A DNA stretch of 64,000 nucleotides from positions 9,642,403 to 9,706,402 of the forward strand of contig NC_135223.1 of assembly GCF_052324685.1 (NCBI RefSeq), written 5' to 3'. The notes beneath the pieces were generated by a model. The model was not told the DNA's origin and made no database searches. It worked only from the letters and a program-made list of their open reading frames with translations. Origin of the DNA: Brachyhypopomus gauderio (Eukaryota > Chordata > Actinopteri > Gymnotiformes > Hypopomidae). This document shows, in pieces, positions 12,111-23,967 of this stretch; within the stretch, counting starts at the first letter, position 1, and each line of letters opens with the position of its first letter. Position numbers and translations under genes: made by a program.

Positions 12111-14096
12111 TTAAACCTCAGTACAAGGCTGTATCAAACATCCGAATTTCATAAGAAATGGTTCACCTCAACACAGGTCGGGACATTCAGCACTGCGTTA
12201 TATTTTAACATGCAACTGCACCAGTGCTTGCAGACTCGTTTCTCTGTTTGTATACACTGCATATGGCATGAACACACATTCTCCAGTCACTGGAAAGGTG
12301 AGACGGCAGTCCATGAGGAGTCTTAATGCAGTTCGCAAACGGCCTTCCTTTCAACAACACAATCACTGTATTTAACGACACTGCCTGTAATTGGAAATAC
12401 ACACTATAGACATACGTTAATGCATTGCATTCCAGATCTTTTTCAATGGGAGTATACAGTAACAATAACATGCATATGCACAAGAACGATTTCAGACATT
12501 TTTCTTCCCTCATACATTAGATGTACACAAAAGTCAGGTGGGTCACACCCAGAAGTCATTAAGTAAGGAGCGGCCTCCATTGCAAATGCTGCTTTTAGCT
12601 TATGGAAAAACGTAGCTTGCAGTACACTGTATCAAAAACGACAAGTCCCACTTAAAATACAAGAACGGCAGACCGATGAACACAGTATTTTCTATATGCT
12701 ACACTGTAGTTTTGTGTCCGTAGAGAGATTGAAGACATGCTATGTGATGAGTGGAGTTCAGTCCAAATTCCAGTCCTAGGAAATAATCAGCAACTGGCTA
12801 GCCATGTTTACTCCACTGTAACCTACTGGATAGCAGCATTAGACGTCCCCTACCAATGCTGACTGACAGTACACAAAAGATTTATAACAGTTTGAGAGCC
12901 GGTAATTACCCTAAGAACAAGGATCCAAAGGTGTCAAGATCTAAAGGATCATAATGGGGCTTTTTAGGGTTCCTTCATCAGATCTAGAAGCATTTACAGC
13001 ATACATGTATTAGTAGACAAGATATCATCATAAGAACACTAGAGTATGGCAGCCTTGCACCACCCAGTGATGGAGGCACAAAGGCTAATATGAGGAGAAG
13101 ACACTTCCTGAGGTAACAGTGAGAATGTCTGACTAAACACTAAGCTTGACCCTTTTTTCGAGGTTGTGGTCAGAGCGCTGCCTCAAAATGGCCCCAGGTG
13201 AGGAGTGTTAGCACTCGAGCTAGCTCCAGTCTTTTCGGTTGTTCCCCGTAGAGACGGTTCTTCTGACCTTGCGGCTCGCTCGACGCATTCACAGGCCTGA
13301 ACTTCACGGCCGTGCCGCCCGTGGAAAACGCAGAGGCGCTGCTGAGCACTTGTGTCACAGAGCAAGGCTCTATTTCAGAGCCAGTGTGGTCAACCGACTC
13401 CCAGTCCTTCCTTCCAGTGCTCTAACCATAGGCCTGGTTTCCTGGTTTTTGGTCAGGGCCCACCCACTGAGCTCAATGTACACAATTTTTAAGGAGTTGA
13501 GCGGTTTTCTTCTTGCCTTGCACATACATCTAAGTGGCCTATTGCCATAGCTACAGCGAGCGCAGCACCATGCTAAATGCTACAGGAAATGGTTCACATT
13601 GCAGTGTGAGTAGACAGCACCGTGGGCAAGATGGGCCTTTGTGTTTTGTTTGTTTTTTTTTTGTGGAAAAGTTCTACACTGAGGTACTGAAGGGCCTGGT
13701 TTGGGCTCCCCTTTTTTTCCCAAGAGGTGGCGGGCTATCCAGGTTCCTCTTCTGGTGGCGAAGCAGAATGTTGAGCTAGGTACCCAGCTCCAGAGTGTAA
13801 GGCTGAGCAGAGAATGGCATCTGAAGTCCCAGTTGAGTTCTTAAGACAGAGAGCGATGAGTTGTGTCCGTCTGCAGTGACCGAGTGGAGAGGCTCGTTTA
13901 CCCTGTGAGCTACGTGGCTTCTCAGCAGCATTACCACAAAGGAGTACAATATACATGTTTGCACCATTCCCCTCTTAAATGCAACCTCGTCACATCCATC
14001 CTCGGGTTCTGGTTGTTTGCAGTATCTTGGGTTACCTGGGTCTCGGTCCCTGCCGCTTAAACAAGAGTGCAGGCTCCTTTGTATCCTCCTGCCCCC

Positions 14097-17000
14097 TCAT
14101 GTAAAATACTTGCAGTTTGTGGAGTCGATGTAGCAGTCATCAGTGCATTTGAGGTGCCCGTAAGATCTGGAGACGGTAGAGAAAGCACAGGACATTAGTT
14201 GGACCTGCATCCGACCCAACACCGCCGTCACGGGTCCTCGTATGGAAGCCTTGAGACGTGGCTTACCCAGGAAGGTAGGATTTGCAGGTCTGATAGCCAA
14301 AATCCTTTCCATCACACTCCTCAGCTCCCTCGTAGCGATAGCCATCTCCGCAGTGCGCGTGTCTGCACTCTGAGAAACACACACGCAGGTGGAGAAGGGC
14401 AGACAGACGATCCCTGAAATGGTGGAATACGTGTTTCGAGGCGAGGCATTTAGAGGCCGTACTCACTGACACAGCCGTCTGTAACCACTTTGTTTGCATC
14501 GTCACACTCCTCGCCGTTCTCAACCTGCACGACGCCGTCGCCACAGAACCCATCCGGGTCTGGAGCGTGCTCCATGGACTGGAACGGCGTTAGCTGGAAC
14601 GACAAAACTCTTCTGCTGAGTTTAGAAACTCGGGATTTAGCGTCTATACCAGGGGTACTCAACTGGCGGACCGCGGTCCGGATCTGGACCCGAACGCAGT
14701 CCTGTCCGGACCCAATCTCATTCCTGATTAACTGGATACGGACCAAAAAAAAAACCGGAGCATTTATTTCAGGGCTATGGAAAAAACACTTCGCCACCCC
14801 CCCCCCCCCCCAACAACTTACGGTCGCCACCCCCGCCGCACTAGACCTCAGGTCACAGGTATCTGCCAAAATTGGACCGCGGACAAATTTAGTTGAGTAC
14901 GCCTGGTCTACCTGGTCTATACACTATATTGGGACTAAAGTACTAAGATTAAGTTCTTTATTAATCTGATGCTAAAATGCTTCCAGCGAGTTTGAAAAGC
15001 AGGTACCTGAATTGGCAACCAGCCGTCGGTGTCCTTGAAGTAGAGGGTCCTCTGGTCTTTGCGGAAGGCCAGAGCATTCGCAGTGTGGAGGTGGTCCAGC
15101 TCCTCCTCTTTACTCACCACAAAGATCTGCAAGGCAGCCATTACAGGAATGAAACAGACACATTAAACGTGCTGCGTTCCTGTTCTCTTTTTGACATAAA
15201 TCACACACTTTTCCTGAGAACACGTGAAGGACGAGAGAATGGCCTCAACGCAGACGCGACACACAAGTCCACAGAAGTTCCGCAAGTGTTGTACTACAGT
15301 TCTACGAATCCGCGCTACGCTTGGTACTCGTGTCACACGTTATTCTCTTTCCGTTATTTAGTTTCGCGACTTGCACTTCGTTCGAAAACTCCCACGTTTA
15401 CAACAGAACCTGTAATAGTGAAAATGTCTTACTCTCGGTAGCGGCAGTATTAAGGTATGGCAAACACGGGCTTACAGCAGGCACTCTGGGATAGGGGCTT
15501 CTGTGTGAGCTCTGGTCAAAAGCAGGGCCGTTGATGCTGGTGTGGGAGCTACAGCCACAGTGCCCTGGGCTGCCGGCGTGGCCCTTCTCTCCCTTGGGCC
15601 CTACCACGTACAGCCCTGGAGGACAGACACAATAACACCAACTACTGGTTAAAAATCCCTCTGTTTGTCTTCATATCTGGAATAAAGGCAAACTAAGCTA
15701 CCCTGAAGAGGCTGAATCAATGAACCTTCAAAAATAAATCTATACAGTGTAGGCCCGACATTGTAAGTGAGTCTGGATAAGAGGGTCTGCTAAATGTCGT
15801 GAATGTAAATGTAAATCTAATGCACCAGCAGTGTTCACCGATGCTTTAAAGCTTCTTATAGTCCGTCACAGAGAGTACGTTCATTTGTACCGAAAGCTGA
15901 ACAAAACGGTAGCTGCCGCTTTAATAAAGTGATGACATGATGTTTGTGCATTGGTGAGAAGCTTGACTTCTTTATAGGTCATTTTAAGGACATGATGTCA
16001 TGGCCGTGGCCTCCAGCTGGGCAGATCGGGTTGCCCTTGGACTAAATGTGTCCTTCCGTGTGACTTCCTGTACTCCTTCTGTTGGTTCTACTCACGCTGC
16101 AACCTCCCGTCGAATACACACATACCCGACGTGGTGGACCTTGTGGTCCCTGCACCCACTGTGGGATGCACATATAGTGCCTGCCACTATTTAGACAGCT
16201 CTGTATTCCAGCTCACTGATTTTAGAATGAAACAATGAACACAAGGTTAAAGAGCGTCTTGTTGAATGTGAGGGTGCTAACATGCCTACGTGCCCGTGCC
16301 CTGGGTAAAGCCCACAGTAATTGTAGCCCTCACGGTCCTCCTTAACTAATGAAACATTTGTTCATGGGTTTTCTGTTGTTGGTTGGGCACCAGTGTGTGG
16401 TTGCATCCATGAGAGAGTCCTCAGGAGGTCTGGAGCTGATTGTAAATGTCACACTTGCACCTGTAGTGTACCAGGAGAGGCAAAGGGGAAACTGTTGGTA
16501 ACGTGCAACCAGATGCCTGGATGGAACCTGCAGAAGAATCGTCCAGAAACAAGCGCTTCACCCGAGCACAGCATGGGTTGTAGAGTCACCAAGGAGTTGC
16601 AAGCAGATACTAAAGTTTTATTTAAGATTATGTTAATCCCATTATTTATGATAGCCAGAAATGGGCATCTATGTATAAAAGGATTGGGGTTTATATATGT
16701 GCAATACATTTGTAGATGTAAGTGCAGATGTAAAAAAAAAAATTATGGCATTCTGCAACAGTGTTCTGGGTACAGAGCCAAAGTAACCAAAACTGGGTCT
16801 AACTACCATACAAAACACTATATGTAGAGATGCAGAGTGGTTTAGAGCTGCATTAAAACATTTTAAACAAAAGTCTTCAGCCAATTACATTACATTCTAC
16901 CTCCCATTAGCAAATAAACGCAAAACGTCATTTCAACTCATCATTTCATTTAAACTCTGTTCGTAATGACAGGTTTGTGGTTAGACTCCTACCTGAGGCA

Positions 17001-18442
17001 GGCAGACCAGGTGGACCAGGATGTCCAGGGGGCCCCTGAAGGCCCACAGGTCCCATTGGTCCTATTAGACCAGAGTCTCCCTTGGACCCCTGAATCAGGC
17101 AGACACATAAAAGCTCTGTATCCAACTGAACGCATGATGGAGTGAGCCACAAAGCCCCGTTCTTCAGAACTCAGGGGAAGTCCTTCACCTGTTTGCCTCT
17201 CTTTCCTGGTCGTCCTGTGGGGCCCCTGTTTCCAGCGATCCCGGGCTCTCCTTTCGGGCCCATTTCACCCTGATAAAATACCAAGTCCACAGGTTTATCA
17301 GCACGGTCTCCGTGTCCCCTGGACTAATATTACCAAATCTCACTGGGCTTTGTCCTTCACCTTTTGGCCAAGCATCCCTGGCAGACCCATCGTGCCCTGA
17401 AACATAAGAGAACACACCATTAGAAAGCCAAACTCCTCACCCTTCACTAATGAAGAAAGACCTGGTGGGCTCACCTTATCACCCCTTGGGCCGACTTCAC
17501 CTCTGTCACCTCGTGAGCCCTAATAAGAGATGGGAAACACGAAATCTTAACAGGCACGGCGCAGACATGTTTCAGCATCAAATCATCAAATTCCAGTAGT
17601 TCCACTGATTCAGATTTAATCACCTAGGTGAAAGAACAGAGTCCGACACCAACCTACCTTTTCACCTTTATACCCCGGCACACCCTGCATCACAGAAAAT
17701 AGAAACACATATTACTGCAATGGAATCTAACAGTACTGCATGTTGTATAAAAAATGTACTCTTGGCTACTGTATTTCTGTAGTGCTTGGTTGCAAGACTA
17801 AATGAAGTTTCACAGCAATAGAGTTCATTTAGCATCTGCTCCCGGCCAGTGCAGACCTTGGGTCCAGCTGGTCCTCTTGCCCCGGGCAGACCCATCAGTC
17901 CAGCGTCACCTTTCTCCCCCTGACGGACACACGGGTTACTTCACACCGCACCACCACCTGCTTGCTACTTCTGCATTTTCCATAGCATGCTTGCGAACGG
18001 ATAAACTGCTTGATGAAGTGTTAACACGAGTGCAGTCGAAAGGTTGGCTATCGTGGAGTCAGTCCGACGGGTGTCGCTCACCTTGGGCCCACCTGGTCCT
18101 GGCCATCCACTTGGTCCCTGTCGCCCTGGGAGACCAGGTGGCCCAGTGCGTCCCTGGAACAAGACGAAATGTTACATAGCACTTACAACACTAAGCCTGA
18201 CTGAGACCTTGTGGTCCTGTATATTAAAATAAGGCACAGTCTTATGGCTGAGCATAATGGTTATGGCTCATCAGAATGAGGAAAATACAAAACATATTTT
18301 CTGCAAGAAGCATTAGGGCACAAAGCAGTAGAGTGTCCATGGTGGAGGCTGCTTCCCTGATGACCAGGAACGACTTCTATTATTCCCTAAAAACAACCTG
18401 GAGAAATGTAGGAATGTGCTTGGAAGAAGGCAGAGACTGGGC

Positions 18443-18496
<54 letters not shown>

Positions 18497-21400
18497 TAGA
18501 GAGGTCCATCACTCTGCTGGCTTTAATTAAATGATGTGCAGGGGGCAGGAGCCAGGGCTTGTGGGAAAGCAAATGATTTATGGGGAACTCCAGCACTAAG
18601 CTAAATTGCCCTGCAATGCTGCAAAGCTCCATCCACCATCGCCAGCAACCCCCCCCCCCCCCCCCCCCCCCCTCAGGCCAGCCCGCAGGGTGCCCACCAA
18701 TGAGATCCCATTGTTAAGTGCAAATTGTCTGCAGAGTTCCAGTGGCGTATCTGAACTCTGTGACCCAGGTATCTCTGTCAAGGTTGCATTTGCTTAGAAT
18801 ATCTTTACAATTGTGTTGTGCACGTGGCTGCGTGGAGCCCAGTGGGGAGCAGGGCCGGCGGGCACACGTGCACACACGTGCACACACGTGCACTTCATCG
18901 GCTCCTGCTTGGATTTATTTATCGAATTTACTTTTGGGCCAGCCAGCCAAATCCACTTATGGAGAAACGGAGCAGCGTCTCACCTTCTGTCCAGGTCTCC
19001 CGATTTCTCCCTGACAACACGAGGCCGACAGCGGAGAGGAAAGACGAGACGAGAGGCGCATCAATACACTGCATAACCAACCTAGCCACGCCCCTGTACA
19101 AACCCCGCCCCTCCACAAACCCCGCCCCTCCCAAACCACACCCCCATTCCTCTACGTCTCATTAGAAATCACGCTTACACAACATGGCATTATGTGGCTC
19201 CGGGGTACAACGGTGGTATATGAAAGAGCTTAAAATATGGGATCATAGCACACAGCACGAGAGATTAGTCACTCGTATTTATAAACATATTAAAAAATAC
19301 ACCTGCAGTCAATAGACAGGGAGATGTCTTAATCAGACTGATGTCTTAATCAGATGTCTTAATATTTAGTTCCTAATTCTATTTGCTCCCCTTTGTGTGT
19401 ATGTGAGTTTCACCTTTTCACCCTTTGGCCCCTTTGGTCCTGGCAGTCCGGCAACACCCTGTAAATGACATGAAGACTGTGGGTTTAGGCATCACAGGTT
19501 AAAGCATTATGAAGCCCTAACAACTATTGGTATCAGGATCCTCCAGAATCATAATAAACGAAAATAGTGAATCCACCATGTTACAGTAGATCTTATTTAG
19601 ACATCCTTAACTAACAAAAGATCACGGAACAGTGTGGTGGTCCCTCAATAACACTCTTCTTATTGAAGGCATCTTAAAACTGCAATCCCGTAACCTCTCG
19701 GAAGACATGATGAAAAATATCCAATACATATCATATATCATGCAGACAAGCAGCGTCTTTATTTAGTCTGTGTGGTGCAGTCGGTGAGCCGGTGAGCCGG
19801 TGGACCGTTTCTAAGAAAGGTGCGCGGGGCAGAGACGCGCAGTGGAAAAAAGCTATTTACGTCCGCTCTAAATGCAGGGTGTTAATGGGCTGCAGTGTGG
19901 CGTGGTTGTAGGGGGCTTGGGGGGGGCGCGGTGGCAGACACTGGTGCATCTCTGCCAAGGCCGAAAGTGGTCAGAGGAAATGAGAAGGGTCTCGCACGGT
20001 AAGGAAGCCCCCATGGCAAAAAAGGATCTAGCCAGAGGATGTGGATAACTAGGAGTTACCACCTCAAAGAAGCATTCGATGTAAAATTCAACGTGAGCAT
20101 AGGGGTTACGTCGAGGGGGCTGTTGGACATGCTGTAGCTGGGGCCCTCTAGCTGGACGCACTGTAGTTGGGCTCAGTGTAGCTGGGTGCACTGTACAGCT
20201 GGGCTAACTTTAGCTGGGCTCTGTGTAGCTAGGTGCACTGTAGCTGGGCTAACTTTAGCTGGGCTCTGTGTAGCTAGGTGCACTGTAGCTGGGCTAACTT
20301 TAGCTGGGCTCTGTGTAGCTAGGTGCACTGTAGCTGGTTGCGCTATAGCCAAACAACTACTGAACTGCTGGTTACAGGGTGAATTTAGGAGACTGCTCTC
20401 ATCATGACCAGTATACATGAACATTCGTAAAACCAGAATAAACTTTACCACAAATATACACAACTGTGACCAAATGCCAAGCCTTCAAATTACATGGTCA
20501 CCAGCTTCATAGTTCCTGAGGCATGCTGCATAAACTCTTCCAAACTTCACAATTGTTCACCACATTCTGGGTCATACTGTGATCATTTTGTACCTCAGTG
20601 CACAGCAAATTTTACAGTGTGAATAAGTTTTGATATTCTGAGCATTTTTAGCGTTAAAAATGTTAATTACAAGTATTAGGTAGGAGGTTTAAAACTGATC
20701 TTGGAGGGGGGTGTGGGTTTGGGACACAAGACCTCGCTGAAAAGCCCTCCGGAGGTGTCACGGACTTAATTCAGACTATCACAAATATGAAGGGAGGAGC
20801 TTGACATTCCCTGTGAGGAGCGTTGAGGAAGGGTTGCTTAAGTGAGTAGGATGGGTGAAACTGCTATGATTTGGCATAGGATATCCTGACTGTAATTACA
20901 TTTGGACAATTTCACAAGTAATAAAGTGAAATATATCATTAATCAATATGTTGTTGTATCTTTTTTTTACTCAGTGCTATTTGAATAAAACAAGACACAT
21001 GTCAAAATTGTGTAATTAACTTGGTCAGTGTAACCTTAACTCATTTCGTAATGTGGTGGTTGTACATCTGAAGCGTGAATGACACCATTGAGCTTAAAGT
21101 GCATTGGATTTTGTGGTCTTGTAACCATTTTTAAATTAGCTTGGAATCCGTGTGGTAAGGCATGTCTAATTATTGCACCTGGTTGCTGTGTTTGAGGCGA
21201 GGCAGAACAACCGCCATTTTCTCTACGCTTGGTTGGTAGTAACAGATACGCATTTGCTAAATAGGCAAGTATAAGAAAGAACAATTTATATGTATAAATG
21301 AATTCTAATAGGCATGAATACCTACTTAAGCACTTCTGTAATGAAATGTGATGTGTATAATTAAACGAGCCCTTAAAGAAGTGTAAAATACCAACAGTTA

Positions 21401-23675
21401 ATAACATGTCATACGAACTCAGTTTGGTATCTACATGTACTGTATGCTAAGGAGTTTGCCTCCTTAATCTAGAAAACACGATTAGATGCAATTAGATGTG
21501 GTGCACATTTGCACGTACACATTTGCAACGAGGGGTTGTGTATCCTGAAGTAATGAGAACTGAGTAATGGCCCTCTCTGTGAACTCTGTGTCTTCACCCT
21601 GTCAAGCAGCCTGTGACTCCTCTCAGTCTGGGAAGGCAGCGAGGTGGTGTCTGCTGTCTACCTGCCCAGCCGAGGGTTGTACCTGAGGTCCTGATGGGCC
21701 TGCTGGTCCAGGTGGCCCCACAGAGCAGGTAGGGCCGCTTGGCTTGTGATCAATCTCCTGTGTGCTCTCGTGTTCATATTCATCGCTAACATCCCTCTGC
21801 AAGACGAATCATATAAAACGTGACATTACGTTCTTTAGCGTTTTCAAAGGGAAATGTAATGTTAATGTAATGTTCATTTTTGTAATTTCAATGGTATTTC
21901 ACACCAATGGCTATTGTTATATCTCTGGCATTTAAACTAACGGCGCTTTTGTTGACCATTCGTTCATAGTATTTGCGCAATATTTGCTAGCGTTGACTGC
22001 ATAAGCACAGCCCGAGTGAAATGCGAGTTTCACAACACCACATACACATGGTGTCTTCCACCTTAACGATTTTATGACCATCACGAGATCCGTCTCATCC
22101 ACAGATCGGTATCAACACCTCCTCATTGTTACCCACAGACGTAATCGTGGAAGCCGTCCAAGGACGGATCACACCCCCACTGAAGCGAGAGAGTCACATG
22201 TCATACCAGGGGCCTGCGCCACAGAGAGGGGGGCGGGGGAATCAGGGGGGGCGGGGGCGGAGTCAGCATGCAGCAGGGGTCCAATTTCTTTCTGGGCGCC
22301 AGTGCCTGGAGATCTGCAGTCGGGGGGAAAGAGGAGGAAGATATCAACAAACATGCAGAAACAGGGGCAGGAAAGGCCCAGCGACGCGTAATAGCGACGC
22401 GTAATAGCGGCGCGTGGGGGGGTGACAGCTGGGCCCGAGCTTAACAAACGAGGCGAGAGTCACAGGCTGAGACTCTCCACTGCCAAACGTTGTGGGATTG
22501 CTGCTAGTGGTGGGCCAGTTTGGACTTATGCAACAACAGATGCCTTCAAGCAACCCGACGTGACCATCTGCTCAAATGAAGATGACAGGCAATACTGTAT
22601 GGGCTCGTCTTGCTCTCTTAGAAGTGGGGGAGACTCATGATGCTGTAATGGCAGCTCATCTTGCTCGAGTTCCCAGCAGACAGCGAGGACAATCACAGCG
22701 GTCGACATATCAGAGCGGGACAGATGTAAACACTCGCATGTCTGCAGTACATATATACATGTTGTGGAACACAAATCACAAAACACAAATATTGATATAT
22801 TTCTAATCAAAACTGTGCAAGAAAAAAACTTTGCACAAAATTACTGATCAGCTTGGACTCAAAACGCTGACTTGTCTCAGATGAGACCTCAATTGTAGTT
22901 TCAGCACTTAGAACCTACTGAATTTAGAACGTCAGTCATGTTTGAGCTGTAATCACATAATCATTGCTTAAAAAACACTTATTATTAACCATAACCCATG
23001 ACACTTCAGCAAAATTCACAGCCAGAAGGGAGGATGTCTAGACAAGAGCAGTGAGTGCATGTGCCCGTCCACATACTAGATACTGGAACGCTGGCCTTTA
23101 GACGGCTGCTAAATCAGAAGACTGTTAAAACAGAACCATCCAAACAACATACAACAGTCACCATAGCGGCAATTTCAACACCTTATTACTAGCGTTGTTG
23201 GCTTGAACCAAAAAGAAATCCCTTCATAGTTCCCTCTTTACGGATTCAAACGGTCTGACTTTGAATAAGTATTTTCCAAGTGGTTACAAATCAATGGAGA
23301 ACATTTGCACACGTCTAACTGTAAATGACAGACGGCAATAAATATCCTGCTGTGATGCTGCTATTCACCGGTCAACACTGGAACACAGACTAAAACATGC
23401 TGGCGTTTACGCCACTGTAAAAGTCGAAATGCTGCAAACGGCAAAACAAAGATCACTTCAATACTCTCGATTCTGCACACCAAATACACACATCAGGCAC
23501 ACATCAGACTGACATCAGACACACATCAGACCAGGAGCAGCCAGAGTGTGCAGCTCCACGCAGATGGAGCAGAAGCTGCCGTACCTGTTGGGATGGGGAA
23601 CAGGTCACCCATCAGAGACTGAGGGCAAACGTGCTGAAGGAGGAGTGGGAGAAGTCCGAGCGTCAGGAGGAACAT
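14097..23675 (-). CDS. colq: ColQ, collagen-like tail subunit of asymmetric acetylcholinesterase
   Basis: ColQ trimerises and anchors acetylcholinesterase tetramers in the synaptic basal lamina. Exons, 5' to 3' on the minus strand: 23585-23675, 22207-22313, 21683-21796, 19414-19458, 18984-19010, 18082-18153, 17857-17919, 17658-17684, 17475-17519, 17361-17396, 17189-17269, 16993-17089, 15476-15615, 15007-15126, 14467-14593, 14267-14369, 14097-14166. These 17 exons join in frame to 454 aa (human about 455). The signal peptide is [20 protein letters not shown]. The proline-rich attachment domain is at 44-60 ([16 protein letters not shown]). Gly-X-Y repeats run from about 95 to 268, on exons that mostly begin at Gly and are multiples of 9 nt. 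The C-terminal part has [16 protein letters not shown], then two cysteine-rich CGDG segments, ending DSTNCKYFT. The C-terminal heparin-binding motif KRGK is present. Confidence 0.95.
14650..14914. mobile_element. hAT-type MITE with exact 8-bp target-site duplication
   Basis: The element begins CAGGGGTACTCAACT and ends with the reverse complement of CAGGTAGACCAGGCGTACTC. GACCGCGGTCC near the left end is answered by a matching motif near the right end. It is flanked by GTCTATAC at 14642-14649 and again at 14915-14922, an exact 8-bp duplication as made by hAT transposases. It lies in the colq intron between exons 14 and 15 and contains a poly-C tract near 14799-14812. It has no coding capacity. 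Confidence 0.85.
15759..15816 (+). repeat. Fish SINE/LINE-type 3' tail fragment
   Basis: The stretch carrying TTGTAAGTGAGTCTGGATAA, then GGTCTGCTAAATG and repeated TGTAAA, matches a tail shared by many fish SINEs and L2-like elements, which I recognise from memory. Only the tail is visible, with no pol III promoter boxes upstream. It lies in a colq intron. Confidence 0.6.
18445..18500. repeat. (GA)n microsatellite
   Basis: GA dinucleotides in the colq intron between 18153 and 18984. A pure poly-C run follows at about 18650-18672 in the same intron. Confidence 0.9.
20166..20335. repeat. 45-bp minisatellite in colq intron 3
   Basis: About 3.7 copies of a 45-bp unit built around TAGCTGGGCTAACTTTAGCT and GTAGCTAGGTGCACTG. 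Copies are nearly identical. The unit length is a multiple of three, which produces spurious open frames on both strands. Confidence 0.85.
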
Positions 23676-23755
23676 GCTGCCCACCGCAGAGTGTGTGCTT
23701 CACTAGCGACTGATCTGGCTCGCACGCCGAGTCTCCACGCTGCTCCCCTGCCTGC

Positions 23756-23967
23756 TCAACGTCTCACACACACACACACACTCTCACTCCCCTCCCTGCT
23801 CAACATCTCACACACACACACACACACGCGCTCTCTCACTCCCCTCCCTGCTCAACGTCTCTCACACACACACACACACACACATACGCACTCTCTCACT
23901 CCCCTCCCTGCTCTCTGTCTTTCTCACATACACACACACACACACACACACTCTCTCCCTCCCCTCC
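23756..23967. repeat. Compound tandem repeat just upstream of colq
   Basis: Four copies of an approximately 50-65 bp unit. Each consists of CACTCCCCTCCCTGCTC plus a short variable piece followed by a (CA)n block. The (CA)n block lengths differ between copies. The array starts about 80 bp upstream of the colq start codon. Confidence 0.85.

Larger units (their letters stand above)
7213..14096. other. Convergent spacer between plekha8 and colq, with both 3' UTRs
   Basis: The genes on either side point toward each other, so this non-coding stretch should hold two 3' UTRs. It is AT-rich from about 7560 to 10570. The only clearly structured element inside is the DNA transposon at 10574-11309. A (CA)n tract lies at 11732-11750. 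I find no exon, tRNA or conserved protein match in the rest; the open frames here are short and resemble nothing I know. Confidence 0.6.
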
